From the NCBI RefSeq assembly GCF_001625215.2, contig NC_030384.2:46658390-46722389 (forward strand): a DNA stretch of 64,000 nucleotides, read 5' to 3'. The notes beneath the pieces are model-generated. The model was not told the DNA's origin, did no database searches, and was given only the letters and a program-made list of their open reading frames with translations. Numbering within the stretch: position 1 is the first letter of the stretch; the number at the start of each line of letters is the position of its first letter. Made by a program: the position numbers and the translations under genes. Positions 1 to 13,396 of the stretch are shown here, piece after piece. The DNA comes from Daucus carota subsp. sativus (Eukaryota > Streptophyta > Magnoliopsida > Apiales > Apiaceae).

Positions 1-1014
1 ACAACTAAATTTGAATATGTGAAAATAGCTTAAAATTTTGAAGATGGGGCTGAAAATGGCAAGCATGTCTGAAAATTAATATTTACATGTGAAATTACAG
101 ACCTGTTGGAAGACGACATCCATTATGTGATAATTAAGATCATATGATGTTAGATTTGCCAAGACGACACACCTGATATATCAAGGCGAACACTTTCTTT
201 ATTAGGAGGAACATTATGTTAAAAAGAACGCGTAAAAGATAAATATTAACATCACCACTAAGTTACTAACATAAATATTTACATCATCACTAAGGTATAA
301 ATACAAACACTATACACGCTATAGCGTAAATGTTATGTTTCCTCTGCTTTAACATTTTCTCCACTCCCGGACCTTTTCCTCTACGTTTTGGAGCTGATAA
401 TAATATAACTTTAGAGGATTTCGGAATACTACCTGAAAGTAAAACATCCTAGTAAAATTTACCAACTACCGGTGCTTTGTTAATATCAGGCGTTAAGGAA
501 CACAGACTGCATATATTTACAATTTCAGACATTACATTGTAGAAGTTATTTACATTCAAGTATGATGTGATAACAATTTGCTCGTAAACTTCAAAGAATT
601 ACCTGGTGCCAAGCGTCTGGAATGATCATTTGTAGTATTTAAACCGTTTATCACATTGTTAACACCCGGTCCACGTCCTCTCCGCTTTGGAATTGAAGAT
701 CTACTGACAGAGGTGTTGGTTGCTGCGTGTTGGGATATGTTCGCGGCAAGTTCATGTCCTGATTAACAACATACGGGAGAAGTTATGATCTACACATATA
801 ATGAAATTATATACTACTTTGTAAGGCTTCCACAGAAAGATTACTTCGGAGATGGCTCACTGGATCAATGCTTGGTCTTTGATAATCAATGCCAACATGA
901 GGAAAATGTCAATTTGGTTGAACATTCTCCTTGATGTTATTAAGGTGGAACTGGAAATCAACATTAACCTGCCTGTATACTTTATCAAAGAAGGTCCACG
1001 ACCAAATGAACAGA

Positions 1015-1110
1015 GTGGATGAATTACACATGCTTTGAGGCCAGCACCTACAAACACAAAAAATGTAAAAATGTCTCACAACAGGGTCGCTGATAATCCA
1101 AAGACTCTAA
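1015..1110. repeat. Direct repeat, copy 1 (partner at 1823-1914)
   Basis: A stretch of about 85-95 bp recurs almost unchanged at 1823-1914. Both copies start GTGGATGAATTACACATGC and share a run through AATGTAAAAATGTCTCA. The two copies lie about 800 bp apart in the same orientation inside the repeated-exon region, consistent with local duplication. Confidence 0.8.
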
Positions 1111-1822
1111 ACCAAAATGTATATGACTGCATACTCTGTCCAAAGAAGGTCCAAGACCTCGACGGCATAAACCTGAATGCATTATATGGGATTAACAGTT
1201 AAATTGCATAACACTAAACAAACCAACCTAGCACACGCATGGAACGTGAAAACACATTCTCGAACAGATTATTCTACAACCTCTGGCATCGCAGAATTCC
1301 TTTCCATCAACATAAATTCGATTTTGATTATTTGATCGTTATGAGATATATCAGTATCAGGTGTGCCAAGAGGACTTCTTGATGTATTTAGATTCGCAGC
1401 CTGCATATTCTTAACTATATTCTGCAAGAACTCATTAAGTGCTGCGCCACCATTTCGCTTCTTTGATCCTAGCATCAAGAAGACATTCAACTTTAGGAAG
1501 TCATTTAGACACAAAAAAGGTGAAATATAGACTGAAATGGTCTTTGGATAACCTTTTAACCTGCTGACTCATCTTATGCAACTATACCAAGGCCTCACTT
1601 CATTCTTGTAATTAAGAAAGATAACATCTAGCAACATCATTAGTTTTAATTCAAACACACACAGATCAAGAACTAATCATAATTCATAAGTATCATATCA
1701 GGCCTAAGATAGACTTGAGTAATCTAAACTAAAAAAATATGTATATGAGGTAATTCCCTGCTTTTCTGATCATAGATACTGGAAATCATCTATCTATCAT
1801 GGCATTATATTAAATAAACATA

Positions 1823-1914
1823 GTGGATGAATTACACATGCTTTGAGGCCAACACCTACAAACACAAAAAATGTAAAAATGTCTCAGGGCCGGTCATAAT
1901 CCAAAGAAAACTAA
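1823..1914. repeat. Direct repeat, copy 2 (partner at 1015-1110)
   Basis: This is the second copy of the repeat starting at 1015. It matches across about 65 bp with one mismatch and then diverges through short indels. Confidence 0.8.
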
Positions 1915-2916
1915 AAGTTAACTCCTATGAACATAGCATAAGTATTTGATTTATCCGATCCTAAGTTCAGGAAATCACAGTAATAGAAAGATATTATATC
2001 AAACACCCGGTGTGCATGTGATTTGTGAGTAACTATATACCTGTGGATTCATCCCCTGTCATTGTGTGTTCGCTTGATTCCTGAAACTGATGTTGTTAAC
2101 ACCTGCTGTGGTTCCAAATAAACATATTCCCCGAACCTATTATGACCCCTCCAGTCTAGAAATAAAATATTGATGAAATTATCTTGATAATTTAACAATT
2201 GCATTCGGGTGTCATTTTCTAAGTTAATATAACATCAATCTGCAAGTGCTATATTTAACACCATACACTGTCAACCTTATCATTTTAGACAACCAAAAAG
2301 CGCCAACAGCAATCTGCACTGATATTTTTATGTGCAATATAGACTAACTTATACACTAACAACACACTACAATATGATTAAGCACAATATGATTAAGCAC
2401 TACACCAATAACTTGGGCCACGTCCTTCACGCTTAGCAGCTGAACGGAATCAGCTTGTGCATTATTTAAACAACTGAGTAGGCTAAAAGAATTTAGAAAA
2501 TGTTATACCTTTTATGATGAATAATAGGCTCGTTTACAATAGATCTCCACAGAGTTTTCTACCCCATTCTGGAAAAAAACTGAACAAATAAATAGAAGTG
2601 AAGAGAGATTACAATGGAAAAAACATGGGACTTGGAATGAAAAAGAGTATAAAGGTGTAAGAAGATCTTAAAATATCAAACAAAATCATAAAGAACATAA
2701 ATCAAACACCTTATATGCATGAATCAAAACCTGTCTAATCAAATTTTCATGAACCATTTCGTAGCCTTCAACACATCACAGAATGGCAAGATGGATAATA
2801 TGGGTGTGGAAGAACTTACCATCATTTATCGAAGGAAGAGACGGCATATGAAGGCGGAGAACTTACGATTCTTCCCTGGGATAAAATAAAACCACATACA
2901 AAGATCTCAGACTCAT

Positions 2917-3050
2917 ACCAGAAAACTGGCTGCTCATCACATCCCAGAGACCATCACAACCCGTTATCAGGATTTCATCTTCTCTTGTCAACTGAATCTC
3001 CTGCAATTCTGGCTCTGCATTTAAAGGGCAGGCACATCCCTTGAGTCCCT
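2917..3050 (-). pseudogene. Protein phosphatase 2C catalytic-domain fragment
   Basis: One short minus-strand frame reads [15 protein letters not shown] followed by [12 protein letters not shown]. This is the highly conserved late part of the plant PP2C catalytic domain, where GCDGLWDV holds a metal-binding Asp. No other PP2C exon was seen within several kb on either side, so the gene cannot be whole here. The piece sits inside the repeated-exon region, which would suit gene-fragment capture by a transposon (inference). Identification of the family is secure; the fragment's status as a pseudogene is likely. Confidence 0.65.
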
Positions 3051-5344
3051 TTATAAATATAAATATATTCTTAAAGCTTGCTAGCATTCTCTTTTACAAA
3101 ATTATCATAACTGTTCCGCAGGCTTATTTAGTGGCAATTTTGTTATTGTATATTCTGGTCTAAGCTTGTTCATCTCTTCTTGATATTATGTCTGGTTACA
3201 TAAGTAAAATCCTATCAACGCAATAGAAGTCCCATAATAACTTTGGTCAGATGAATTATACTTATAAGTTATATCAAATCATCATGCTTTAAAATGCAAA
3301 TGCAAGTCAATGCATGGACTGCTGCACTATATAACTAAAGCTATGAGTCCACAGGTCCATGTTAATTAGCTGTGAACGTGCAATATCACACAAAAGCACT
3401 GGTTGCAAGACTCGTGGATGAGACTGTATGGATTAAAACAAATATTTTGAAGAGAAGACCTTACCACCAGAGTTAGTGCCAGTTTGATTCTGATTCCATG
3501 AGAGTCTACTTTGAATGGAATTTGAAGAGAATTGGTTAGTGTTAACGGTGCTTAGTGGTGTCCTTGTGCTGGATTGCGTATCTAATACAGACATGTGAGT
3601 ATAAGAGTCCAAGAACTGTGAATACAAAAAAGGGTAATTGACAACATTCGTGCCTTCAAAGACAATTTAACATATTAACTTAAAGTAAGCCACCTGGATT
3701 CACTTGGTTTTGTGCAGAAGAAGAGTCATTCTCTTTGTCCTTGGGTAGTGATATTAACAGCTTTGAAGCTGAGAGACGGATTAAGAGCACACACTTGACT
3801 TGGTTGCAATAATGAGATCGCAGCTATGAATTCTATTACCAATTGATTAAAGTGAAAGCGCAAATGACATAAAAGAACCTACTGCAAGGCACATGGTACA
3901 TACTATACGGTCTGAAAGACAGAGTTTGCAGAGAAGACCTCACCATCGGAGTTAGTGAACATTTGCTTCTGAATCCATGAGCAACTACTTTGATCGTTTC
4001 TTGAAAAAGCATCATTCTCGCGTACCATCTTCTCCATTGTGACCCATACGTGAACCATAATCCCCGCTGCTGCAACTTCACCAATCTGGTAAGTAAAAAA
4101 TCGTCATGTGCTGATCCTCCTCCACAACGCTTTCGTCCTGAAACGGAGACTGCTATATGAATTGATCACTGATTTGGAGAATGAATTGCTATATCTATTT
4201 CCTTCAACAAAATTGTACCTGCGACTGGTGTATTAATATTGTGACAGATTTCATCGCCATACATGACTACATTCACTGCATATATCGCATAGGAATTCAA
4301 AGATGATCCATACACTTGAATAACAGACTGAAGTATCTTAAACAAATTCCAAATATTTATCTTGTTAATCGCACTTTATCTGCAAAATAATTCAAACTAA
4401 TTAGATAAATGAGCAAGTGAAAGTTCCTTAACTGCCACTCATAACAAAACCCAAGACAGCCCAAAATGAAAAGAATTATATACGGAGTGTGTAGCACCTA
4501 TTGAATTAAACTATAACATACTCCCATATACCTTACGAAAACTACAAAACTCAAGTTAGCCTAAATCAATAAAAATAAATATATCATATATCTATCTACC
4601 AAACAAAAATATATCATAAATCTATCTACCAAACAAAAATTTGTATATCTTCGACTCAACTTCGATTACCAATACGATGATATGAAAGTATGAAAAGTGA
4701 AAGAATGAAAACCATGACTTTTCTGGAACCGGTTTACAATTATGATCATAATGTAATACGATCAAAAGCACTGAAACTAACCCGGAATTCGAAGATGTGT
4801 CTGGAGTTCTTGCAGAATCTACGAACATCAATTTGAATGTTTATAGAGCCGGATGACCATGATTAAGACGATTGATCTCAGATTTCTGTAACATAATTGT
4901 GAAATTTAGGAACCTAATTTTTCATGCAGAACCTGCATCAAACACATTATAATCGACCCATTAGACAAAAGCTTCGATTTGTAACCTAAAAATGCAATAA
5001 AAAAGAGTACTAATTGATGAACTCATAATAAAACCATGTCAGAATCTACACAGAAGGCACATATAGGACCATACACTTGGATAAGATATATCATCTTTTT
5101 TGGCAGTCTAGCCTAAACACAAATCAGAAAGCATGTGTGTAGTTACAGTTTAACCTACTTGTCGACTGCGGAGCATTGGATTGCGGGGATGGTGTCTTGT
5201 CCATTGATTACTACGAAGAAACGCATATTGCAATCCTTGATCCGTGTAGCACGAATTGTGCGGCACGACGGTGACTGATTTTTGATAAATTGCTGATGAA
5301 TCGGAATTTGAATTTGAAATTAAGAAGAGGTGGAACAAACTGCT

Positions 5345-6921
5345 GCGTGAAAGTAGCCTCCCAGAGTATGCTGATTAATTATCGAAAAGAAAATACTGAA
5401 AAAGGTGAACGGGTTAACGGGTTAATGGGTAACGGGGCAGGCTAATTAGTGGGTATTTTGTGGAGTTTTTTTGGAGTCTTCACTAGCAACTATTAAGATT
5501 ATATAGAATATAGATAAAGTAGGGGTATTCCACCATTTTCAAGATATTAATTAGAGGTATTTAATGAAAAAGTTCATGCAATCAATTATTCCTTGGTATG
5601 TGTTTATTTTTTCAAAATGGACAGATAAAAAGGGACGGAGGGAGTAGTGTTTTTGTATAATTAATGCATAACAATGATAACAACATATCATATTTAATTT
5701 TTCTTAATATGTGTGATTTGAGCAAAGTGGACAATTAAAATGGGAAGGAGGGAGTATAAAATTGTTTTGAATAAGCAAGCTGATTGATTTGATATATCGG
5801 ACAATTAATTCTATCTTTGAGTTGTCCAGCCATGTTTTAAAATTATATAATTTTGATTGATTATAATAAAATTATAAGATATAGTGATAGGATATTGAAT
5901 TTTTAAAAAAGATTTAAATCATTTTTTATATATAGTCCGAAATTTATATCTCCTCAAAAACTTAAAAAAGAAAACCTCTCAACCTCTTTTTTTTAAGCCG
6001 CCATCAGGGGCTTTCATCGGTTTTCGCGGGAGCTAGAATATTTTTTTTTTGCTTTGTTCTAGTTTTTAATAATACTACTCCCCAATGTAAAGATTTCTAT
6101 CTTTGGAGATTGTATTTTTTGTTGTTAAAATTTTTTTTGGGTGTGTTTTGGTGTGATTCAACGTACACGAGTTAAATCTACCGGATTTTTAAGATTTTGA
6201 TTTAATGATAAAGATTTATATAAAATTACAATTACGATCGATAGCTCAAACAGGTTTTGGTGAACGCTGTACATATACATGTATCAATTTCATCAAATCA
6301 AACGATTGTGTATTCGTACAGACTAGATTAATCAGTGATATGATCGATTTTACGTTTGCTCGACTCGATTGTTCTTGCAGATGCCGTATAGCTTTTCTTT
6401 ATTAAATAGATCCCTTTTTTCCAAAAAAAAATCATATTTTTTTAGAATTTTTTCAGAAATATGAAGTCAGCAAAAAGATTTTTCAAAACCAGTATGTCTC
6501 TGATATCACTGAGAGTCTGAGACATTCTTCTTGAGAATGTTAGAGATCATTGGAGTCAGTCTCCTAAGAGGAACATTAGGCCAGAGGTTTGTTTATGGCT
6601 ACCACTGTAATGGAAAATGCGACTCTCATCTCCTAGCCATCTTTCTTGTTCAAACAAACAGTGCCTCACTTATTGTATCGCCTACTATTCATTCCCAAAA
6701 GTTGTCTGGTTAGCTAACCCAGACCATACTGTTAAAATCACAAATATTTAACACGAGGTTTCGCATATAAGATTTATTTTCCATTATTTATACTGAATAG
6801 TCGCTCAAGGCTACAGACAATGAAGTATAAAGACAGTTTCACAGCAAAGTACAAGCTACTCAATTCCAGGCTTATATTCCTACATGTAATCAAACATCAA
6901 TTACCCGCACATGTCAGGTTC
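5345..6921. other. AT-rich intergenic DNA with Stowaway-type ends
   Basis: No coding region is supported. Two Stowaway-like right ends (GGGACGGAGGGAGTA at about 5632-5646, and a related one ending at 5754) lie in the same orientation, as if left by a broken or duplicated MITE. From about 6650 onward the sequence matches 14,780 onward. It is the shared 3' flank of CYP72A genes A and B, carrying their 3' UTR and polyadenylation region. Confidence 0.6.
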
Positions 6922-9900
6922 TCATAGTGCTTTTAGAATCAAGTTTGCCCCATGTTGAGGTTGTATAGTTAATACGGTGGAAGGAGCGTGTATATAGGAT
7001 GGGGAAAGCACAAAAGAAAAGCGTTGTAAGATCATTGATAGTGCCATTTTAGCTTCCAGCATTGCAAAATTTTGTCCAATGCAAATCCGCGGACCTAAGC
7101 CAAATGGAAAATATACTCCTTTTCCCTTTGTTGCTTTTGACACGCCTTCAAAAAATCTCTCTGGATTGAATTCCTTAGCATCATCACCCCAGATTTCTCT
7201 GTCATGATGCATTAGGATGATAGGTAGCTGCACTGTAACTCCAGCCGGTAGAAATATCTCTCCTAATTTGACATCTTGATATACAGCGCGAATTAGGAAA
7301 ACTGCGGGTGGGTATAATCTTAGGCTCTCAAGCAAAATCATATTAACCTGCAGACCAAAGACATTTAAAGCACTAGTTCAACATGTGCCTTTGTCAAGAA
7401 ACAAATATTCTAAACTTCCATTAACATGCAACTTAAACTATAGTAATAAAAAAATAATTATCGACCCTTTGCTGCTATCACATTATACATCACAATATTT
7501 GATAAAAAATTCACACTTACAAGTTGATAACTTACTTAAAAACGTTACCAAGTGCTTATAATAAAACTTACAAGTTTGAGGCGATTCAACCCATCAAGAT
7601 CTGGTTTATCATTTCCAAAGACCTGAAAAACTTCTTCTCTGGCGCGCTCTTGCCAATCTGAATGTTGACTCAATAGAACCATAGCCCACGTAAGTAGATT
7701 CGAAGTTGTCTCTTGTCCAGCAAAATAGAATAACTTACACTCTTCGATAACCTCATCCACAGACATTCCATATTTCATATCTTTGTTTTCTTTAATTTCT
7801 TCAGAATTTGATTTCAATAATAAACCCAACAAATCGTCATGAATATACTCTTCTACTTTCATTGCCAGCAACCGCTTGTTAATCATAGACCTCAGTGCAG
7901 ATCTCACCTCACTCTCAATCTGCCTCATCCTTTTCATTCTTTTGGTTGGCAAAAATCTACATTTAAAAGATTCTAATAAACATCAATCCTAGTAGATGAA
8001 ACACCAGAAGATTTTAGACAACTTGCAAAAACAGAGAGGTGGAATAAAAACCTCATTCCTGGGAGGTACAATGTTTGTGTAGCTTGCATCAACAGCTCTC
8101 CTTGTTCTTTCTGTAGTTGAAATATTTGTCTCCCTTCTGCATAGCTACTTCCAAAGGCTGTACGTGAAATGACATCAGCTGTTAGAGTTCCCAAATCCGG
8201 CCATACATCCAACTCGCATTGCCCCTCAGCAGAAACCATCTTCTCCCATTTGCTCATTATTTCACTACAACTTAAATACATGGCTGGCAGCATATCCTGT
8301 TTATATACATCATAAAAAAGGAAGACAATAGTTGTTAATACAATAGAACAATAACTGACAATATATCTTCCTGCTTGGCACTTGCTATCATTCAGATAGT
8401 ACTGATGAAAATGACACTATTAGGTTCTATATCACGGAGCAACGGATCGAAATTTTTTTACTTGAATTAAAGAAAGTCACCTGGAGCAACAACCTACATA
8501 TATCATCAATATTTTTCTACTTAAAATAAAAAATCTACTAAATGTTTAAAAACAGCAATATGTGCTAAATACTTTTATCTATCATCAATCTACAACTTCG
8601 AACAATGTCCCATGTTCCATATATTATTTAGCATAATATGTTCAGTTTTATATTTGAATTTTGTAGATCGCCAAGATAGCAACAGGGATGACCTTTAACT
8701 TCTCAAGATGGAAAGCAGGATTCATAATTTTCCGGTGTTTGGCCCATGTCTCACCCTCAGCACTTACAAGTCCACTTGCGAGCAACTTAAATAAAGGATT
8801 ACCTCCCCTGAGTTTCTGGAAGTTAGAGGTCTTATTTAAGGCCTCTTTTATAAGATTAGGGTCCGTGATGTAGACTGCTGGTCGTGGCCCTAGCCACACA
8901 AATGACTTCTTGCCTGCAAGAAAGTATAACATAATTAAAGCCATTAGAAATTTTCAGTAAAAGGAGGAAGGAATTGAGGACTAGTTTTCTTTTGCCAAGT
9001 TAACTGACTAGCGTTTGTAGTAAACAACTTTGAAAGGGTAGAGTTCATATTTTTTGAACAATTAAGATGAAAAAATCACACACGCTTTGCTGGGAGTCTG
9101 GGACTACAGACTAGTCTCGCCGAATGTGAGACAGCTGAGTAAAAAAACAGTACATTGTCAAACTACATACAATAAGTACAGTCCAACTTCCAATTGAAGC
9201 AAGGGTTCCTACTGAAAACTTAAGCATAGAAACCTTCTAGATTAACAATAAGAAATCTTTTGCTCACTGATGAAATATTCTTGATGAATGACGAGCGCAT
9301 ATAAGAAAGAATATGTGTTTAACAACTTTAAAGAGTAAGAATAAAAATCCCTGGAGAAAATCACCTTCGCGTAATGCTCTCAAGACCTAGTAGTACAGTA
9401 GATGGGCTTATATTCTAACACTCGCCATAGGTCACTTAACTAGCAAATTTGCCATTTACTAATCACATGATGCCTTGCTTTGAATCAAGTTGGAAAGATC
9501 CCTCAGATGCGATCGTGTCAACTAAAAGATTTCATTTTCGTATATAAGTTTGTCCATTTAAGCTTGACAATGACAAGGATAAATTACCCTTCCTCTTAAA
9601 CCTAAAGGTGTTATGAAAGGGCTTACCAATATTATATTATATATTCAACAGATATGGACACTTGAAGAATAAAGCTTCCATGGATAGTTGGCAGAACCAA
9701 AATTCTTTCATAAATGAAAGTTCGGAGTTTCTTTGACAAGAGATAAAAATAAGCCGGTCATGTGTTAACTTAGGTGTGTAATGTTTCTATAATATTCTGC
9801 GCTAATGAGTGATTGAGTTGTGCTATTAGAAAACCGATGTATCACAATGTGTTGTTTCACATGTAGATGCTTAAGAACTGATTATTATGCGCAAATATGT

Positions 9901-11022
9901 TTACTTCTGTGGAATACAGATGACTTCTCCTTCACTATGAACAACCAAGGCAGATGAATTGATATAATTTGTCACTACTCACTAGGCTAATCGTCAACTC
10001 ACAATTTTAATGCTACAATTTGTAAAAATATAATATACAATCCAGTTAAATCCTCCTCCCGACGTCATAAGATTTTAGAGAAACTAATGCTACACCTCCA
10101 CGTCTGCAAGAGGAGGCAGAATCTTTTTAGCATAACAAGTATGTATAAACCATGGGAAAAGTTGGAGACCATTATTTTATTGGAGACATGCAAAGACCAT
10201 CATATTTTGTATAATAATATTTTTGCAATGTTCATGTACAAAAGTGGTCTTCATTCCAAAAAACAGTTTATGAGCTAAAAACTGCGGTTCAAAAATGTTG
10301 TTTTTAGATTTACAAAATAGTTTTTCACATAATAATTTTTTAATCTATTTATTTAACAAAATTATTCCTCTGCTATTGAAATTATTTAAAAATACCCTTT
10401 CCGGAAAGTCTAATTAAAGAAAATAAATACTATACACTTAATCGAAAGCTAAGAATTCAAAATTCAAAATAGATGAAAAACTGCTTGATATATATAAAAA
10501 CAATTTTTCAAAACAACATGTTTTGATTTTATGAAAAGCAAGTCCATGTGGTTTTCCAGCTTTTGCCGGATTACACTATCAAAACTCAATAAAAACATTT
10601 TTATTATATTTTAAGTCAAAGAAAAAATTATAAGCTTACAACATTTTTTTAACAAGGTGTTTTTCTAACACAAGACAAGGTGTTTTTAATTGGACTTAGA
10701 AACAGAACCCGGATAAATGAATGACGAAACGAAAACGCATACCGTGTTTACTAATAGCAGTAAATACAGTTGGAGTAGCGCGAGGTATAATATCGTCAGA
10801 CAAACTGATGGGCTTGGACCTGGCCTCTTTCCTAGCGGCAGCGAGTTCTTTAACGTCGCCATACAAAAGCCTGTAAGGGTTTCCTTTAAAGCCCTGATTT
10901 CTCAGAATCTTTTCCAGCTTCTTGGGCCTGATCCAAATCCAGTTGAGTAGTCTCCATGCTAACACCACAACGTATGCCAAAACCAAGCTTCCTATTACCT
11001 TGAAGTATATATCTAACTCCAT
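6922..11022 (-). CDS. CYP72A: CYP72A cytochrome P450, gene A of the array
   Basis: Five exons: 11022-10743, 8913-8693, 8296-8052, 7956-7572 and 7347-6922. All introns are GT-AG with phases 1-0-2-0, giving 518 aa, normal for CYP72A. An N-terminal membrane anchor (residues about 5-28) is followed by basic RPKK, as in ER-bound P450s. Key motifs: I-helix FAGQETTSN near residue 328, ESLR (ExxR) at 384-387, FNPERF at 437-442, and haem loop [10 protein letters not shown] with the iron-ligand Cys at about 466. The start is the ATG matching MELDIYFK in gene B. CYP72As use NADPH-P450 reductase to hydroxylate or cleave terpenoid scaffolds; the substrate here cannot be read from sequence. The closest relative in the window is gene B. 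A TATAAATA box lies about 100 bp upstream of the start codon (11121-11128). Intron 1 is 1.8 kb. Confidence 0.95.
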
Positions 11023-11120
11023 CACTGTGTGTATAGGTATGTGTAAAAGAAAGAAGGTGAGAGGATACCAGCGTGATGTTTGATGATTTAGAGTGAGGAG
11101 TGAGGACTAATGGACGATGA

Positions 11121-11128
11121 TATTTATA
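11121..11128 (-). promoter_or_regulatory. Probable TATA box of CYP72A gene A
   Basis: TATAAATA lies on the minus strand 99-106 bp upstream of the start codon, in a segment conserved upstream of gene B (about 20,430). Gene B reads CATAAATA there, with the first T changed. Confidence 0.5.
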
Positions 11129-12158
11129 TCTGTTTTTGGGGCTGAGAATGACACTGATATTATATTTGTTTAGAAAATTCAACAGAATTAATCAAAAATT
11201 GAATATCATCGTATATTAAATAATCTTAATTGAAAATCATCAAAATTTTGAGTATAAATTAAAATCCTGAAAATATAATCAAATTTTATAGTATAATTTA
11301 AATTTTAATTAAATATTTTAAGATTCTGATACCGTTTCTAAAATCCGAATCGGATATAACCATATTTGTTGAAGAAAAGTTTGTTTGATATTCCGATTGA
11401 ATATGCCGCTAAAAGCAAACCTGATCGTGGTAAACTCTTAGATAAAAAATAGTTAACATATCAAAAATAAAAAATAAAAATAACCTAATGAAAATAAGGT
11501 ACTCCAACCATATTTTTTTGTCAATAATTTTAGTCAAACTCGTGAGGATGATTATAATTATCGAATCACTACAAATTTATAACAAATGTCACATTGCCAA
11601 TCATCGTAACAATATATTATATTATAATAACTTCAAAGAAGAATATGTTATATTTAAAATATAATGAATGAATACATGAAACAAAATTTTACAAATTCAA
11701 CAAAATTTACATGATATATTGAGATCCAGTTCAACCAATCATTATAACTAACTCAAAATCAGAGATGCCGAAATAAAATACTATCTCTGTTCCAACCATT
11801 TTTTATGATTTCTTTTTTGTTTCCATCCAATTATTTAAATTTCAAAATTACCAAATATCATCAACTGGTCTCACTACTTCTCCACATTTTTCCTCTTTTC
11901 ACACGACTTCTACTTCACTATCTTTCTTTTATACTGTAAAATTTAATTAGTCTTATCATTTCATGCGTTTTTTTTTCTTTTTCTGCTGCTTTATATATAT
12001 TTTTTAAACTTCATGTCAAAATCATACATAAATAACGGGACGATAAGTCGATAACAAACGACAAGCGAGTGAAGTGTTTCCATGGGTGGGACCGAATTAA
12101 ATATGTGGGTGTATACGATTTGGAATTTTGTGCTTTGAGGTTAATGTTGTACTTAAAA

Positions 12159-12345
12159 CGGTTTTTCTGGTGTGCCCAAGGGCACACAGTAAGCACTAAA
12201 TTTTATGAGTTTGGTGCATTCTTATTGGTCATGTAGTCATAAATATGGATGGCCCCCCTGCATTTACAATTTTACACCAAACTCCACCAATCAAAATCCA
12301 ATAAACCCATCAAATTTAGTGCTTAATGTGGCACTAGAAAGACCC
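12159..12345. mobile_element. Mutator-type MITE with 9-bp target-site duplication
   Basis: Terminal inverted repeats start CGGTTTTTCTGGTGTGCC on the left and GGGTCTTTCTAGTGCCAC on the right (reverse complement), and continue through AAGCACTAAATTT. The 187-bp element is flanked by an exact 9-bp direct repeat, TACTTAAAA, at 12,150-12,158 and 12,346-12,354. A 9-bp duplication is the hallmark of Mutator-like transposition. No coding capacity. Confidence 0.85.
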
Positions 12346-13138
12346 TACTTAAAATTCTTTTGAATAAGCAAGCTGTCTGATTTGATATATTATGAAAATT
12401 CTACCTTTTGAGTTGTCAGAGTCATGTTTTGAAATTATATAATTTCATTGATCATTATTAAAATTATAAAATTAATGTTGGGATAATGATTTTTTTCTAG
12501 AATAGTTAAATTCACAATTTTTTATGGATGTTCTTTTCAAAATTTTCATATTTTGAAATTCATAAGGTATAATAGAATTCATAAGGTATAATAGAACTAG
12601 GATGTGTACACTAGTCAGAATTGGTCCAGTTGAGAGCATTTTCATAACCCAAAGGCTCGTTTGGTTTTGAGATGTGGTTATAGGTTTGGATTTTGTCCAT
12701 TTCAAATAGTCAGCAGGAAGGCGGATATGAGATATAAGTATGCAAATAAATTTATCTTAGATACTTTTTCTTTTTTTAAGTAATTAAATGTTAATGTTGG
12801 ATATTATAATAATTGATGATACAAAAATATATGATAATAATATTTTAATTAAATATAAATTTATAATTAATTTTTAAAAAATCAAATATATTATTTTCAG
12901 GACTTAACTAAACACATGATATAAAATATGATACTATTCTTCATTCCAACCTCATACCTATACTATTGTACGAATCAAACGATTATATCTGTCACTGTCC
13001 AACCCTCTAGTTGAAGTTAGTTTGGGTTAGTTTAGATGGATAATTCATAAATATTTAGAATTAGAAAAAGTTATATAAAATGCAATCAATTAATTTTACA
13101 TGTGTTCTAGAACTTGATATTGTCATTTATTTATCATA

Positions 13139-13396
13139 CTCCCTCTGTCCTATTTTAGTTGTCACATTTGGTTTTATACCGATCAAATTGACTAAAATTT
13201 GACTGAAATTTATTAATATTTTATTAACTGATAAAATTAAAAAAAAAATATCATCGGAAATAACTTTTAATCTACTTTAAGATGTAATTTTCAGTTTTTT
13301 AAAATAATGAAAGAGTGATTCATAATTTTTAGTCAAAATTTAATCAATTTGACCAATAAAAATAGAAATTTGACAATTAAAATGGGACGGAGGGAG
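13139..13396. mobile_element. Stowaway-type MITE
   Basis: The element starts CTCCCTCTGTCC and ends GGGACGGAGGGAG, near-perfect inverted termini, with TA on both outer sides (13,137-13,138 and 13,397-13,398). Its length of 258 bp and its TA duplication fit Tc1/Mariner-derived Stowaway elements. Inner inverted similarity (TTTGGTTTTA with TTGACCAATAAAA) extends the arms. Confidence 0.8.

Larger units (their letters stand above)
330..5340 (-). other. Degenerate multi-exon gene-like region, possibly the N-terminal side of a Helitron-type gene
   Basis: No single long frame exists here, but several minus-strand pieces look like exons. Five places encode a short basic motif of the form KRRGRGP followed by G/S: about 361-400, 661-700, 985-1013, 1141-1178 and 2411-2440. 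Two pieces, 3455-3520 and 3931-3996, encode related peptides (QSRLSWNQNQTGTNSG and QSSCSWIQKQMFTNSD), each ending at a GT-type splice donor in the same phase. This indicates a duplicated exon. Peptides containing RTPLS, RSPLG and RTPDT occur near 3560, 1380 and 4800. In plants, RTPLS-like, low-complexity stretches often precede the Helitron helicase-like domain, but no Rep or helicase domain is visible. If that reading is right, the domain lies beyond the left edge. The alternative is an unrelated, poorly conserved plant gene. Confidence 0.3.
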
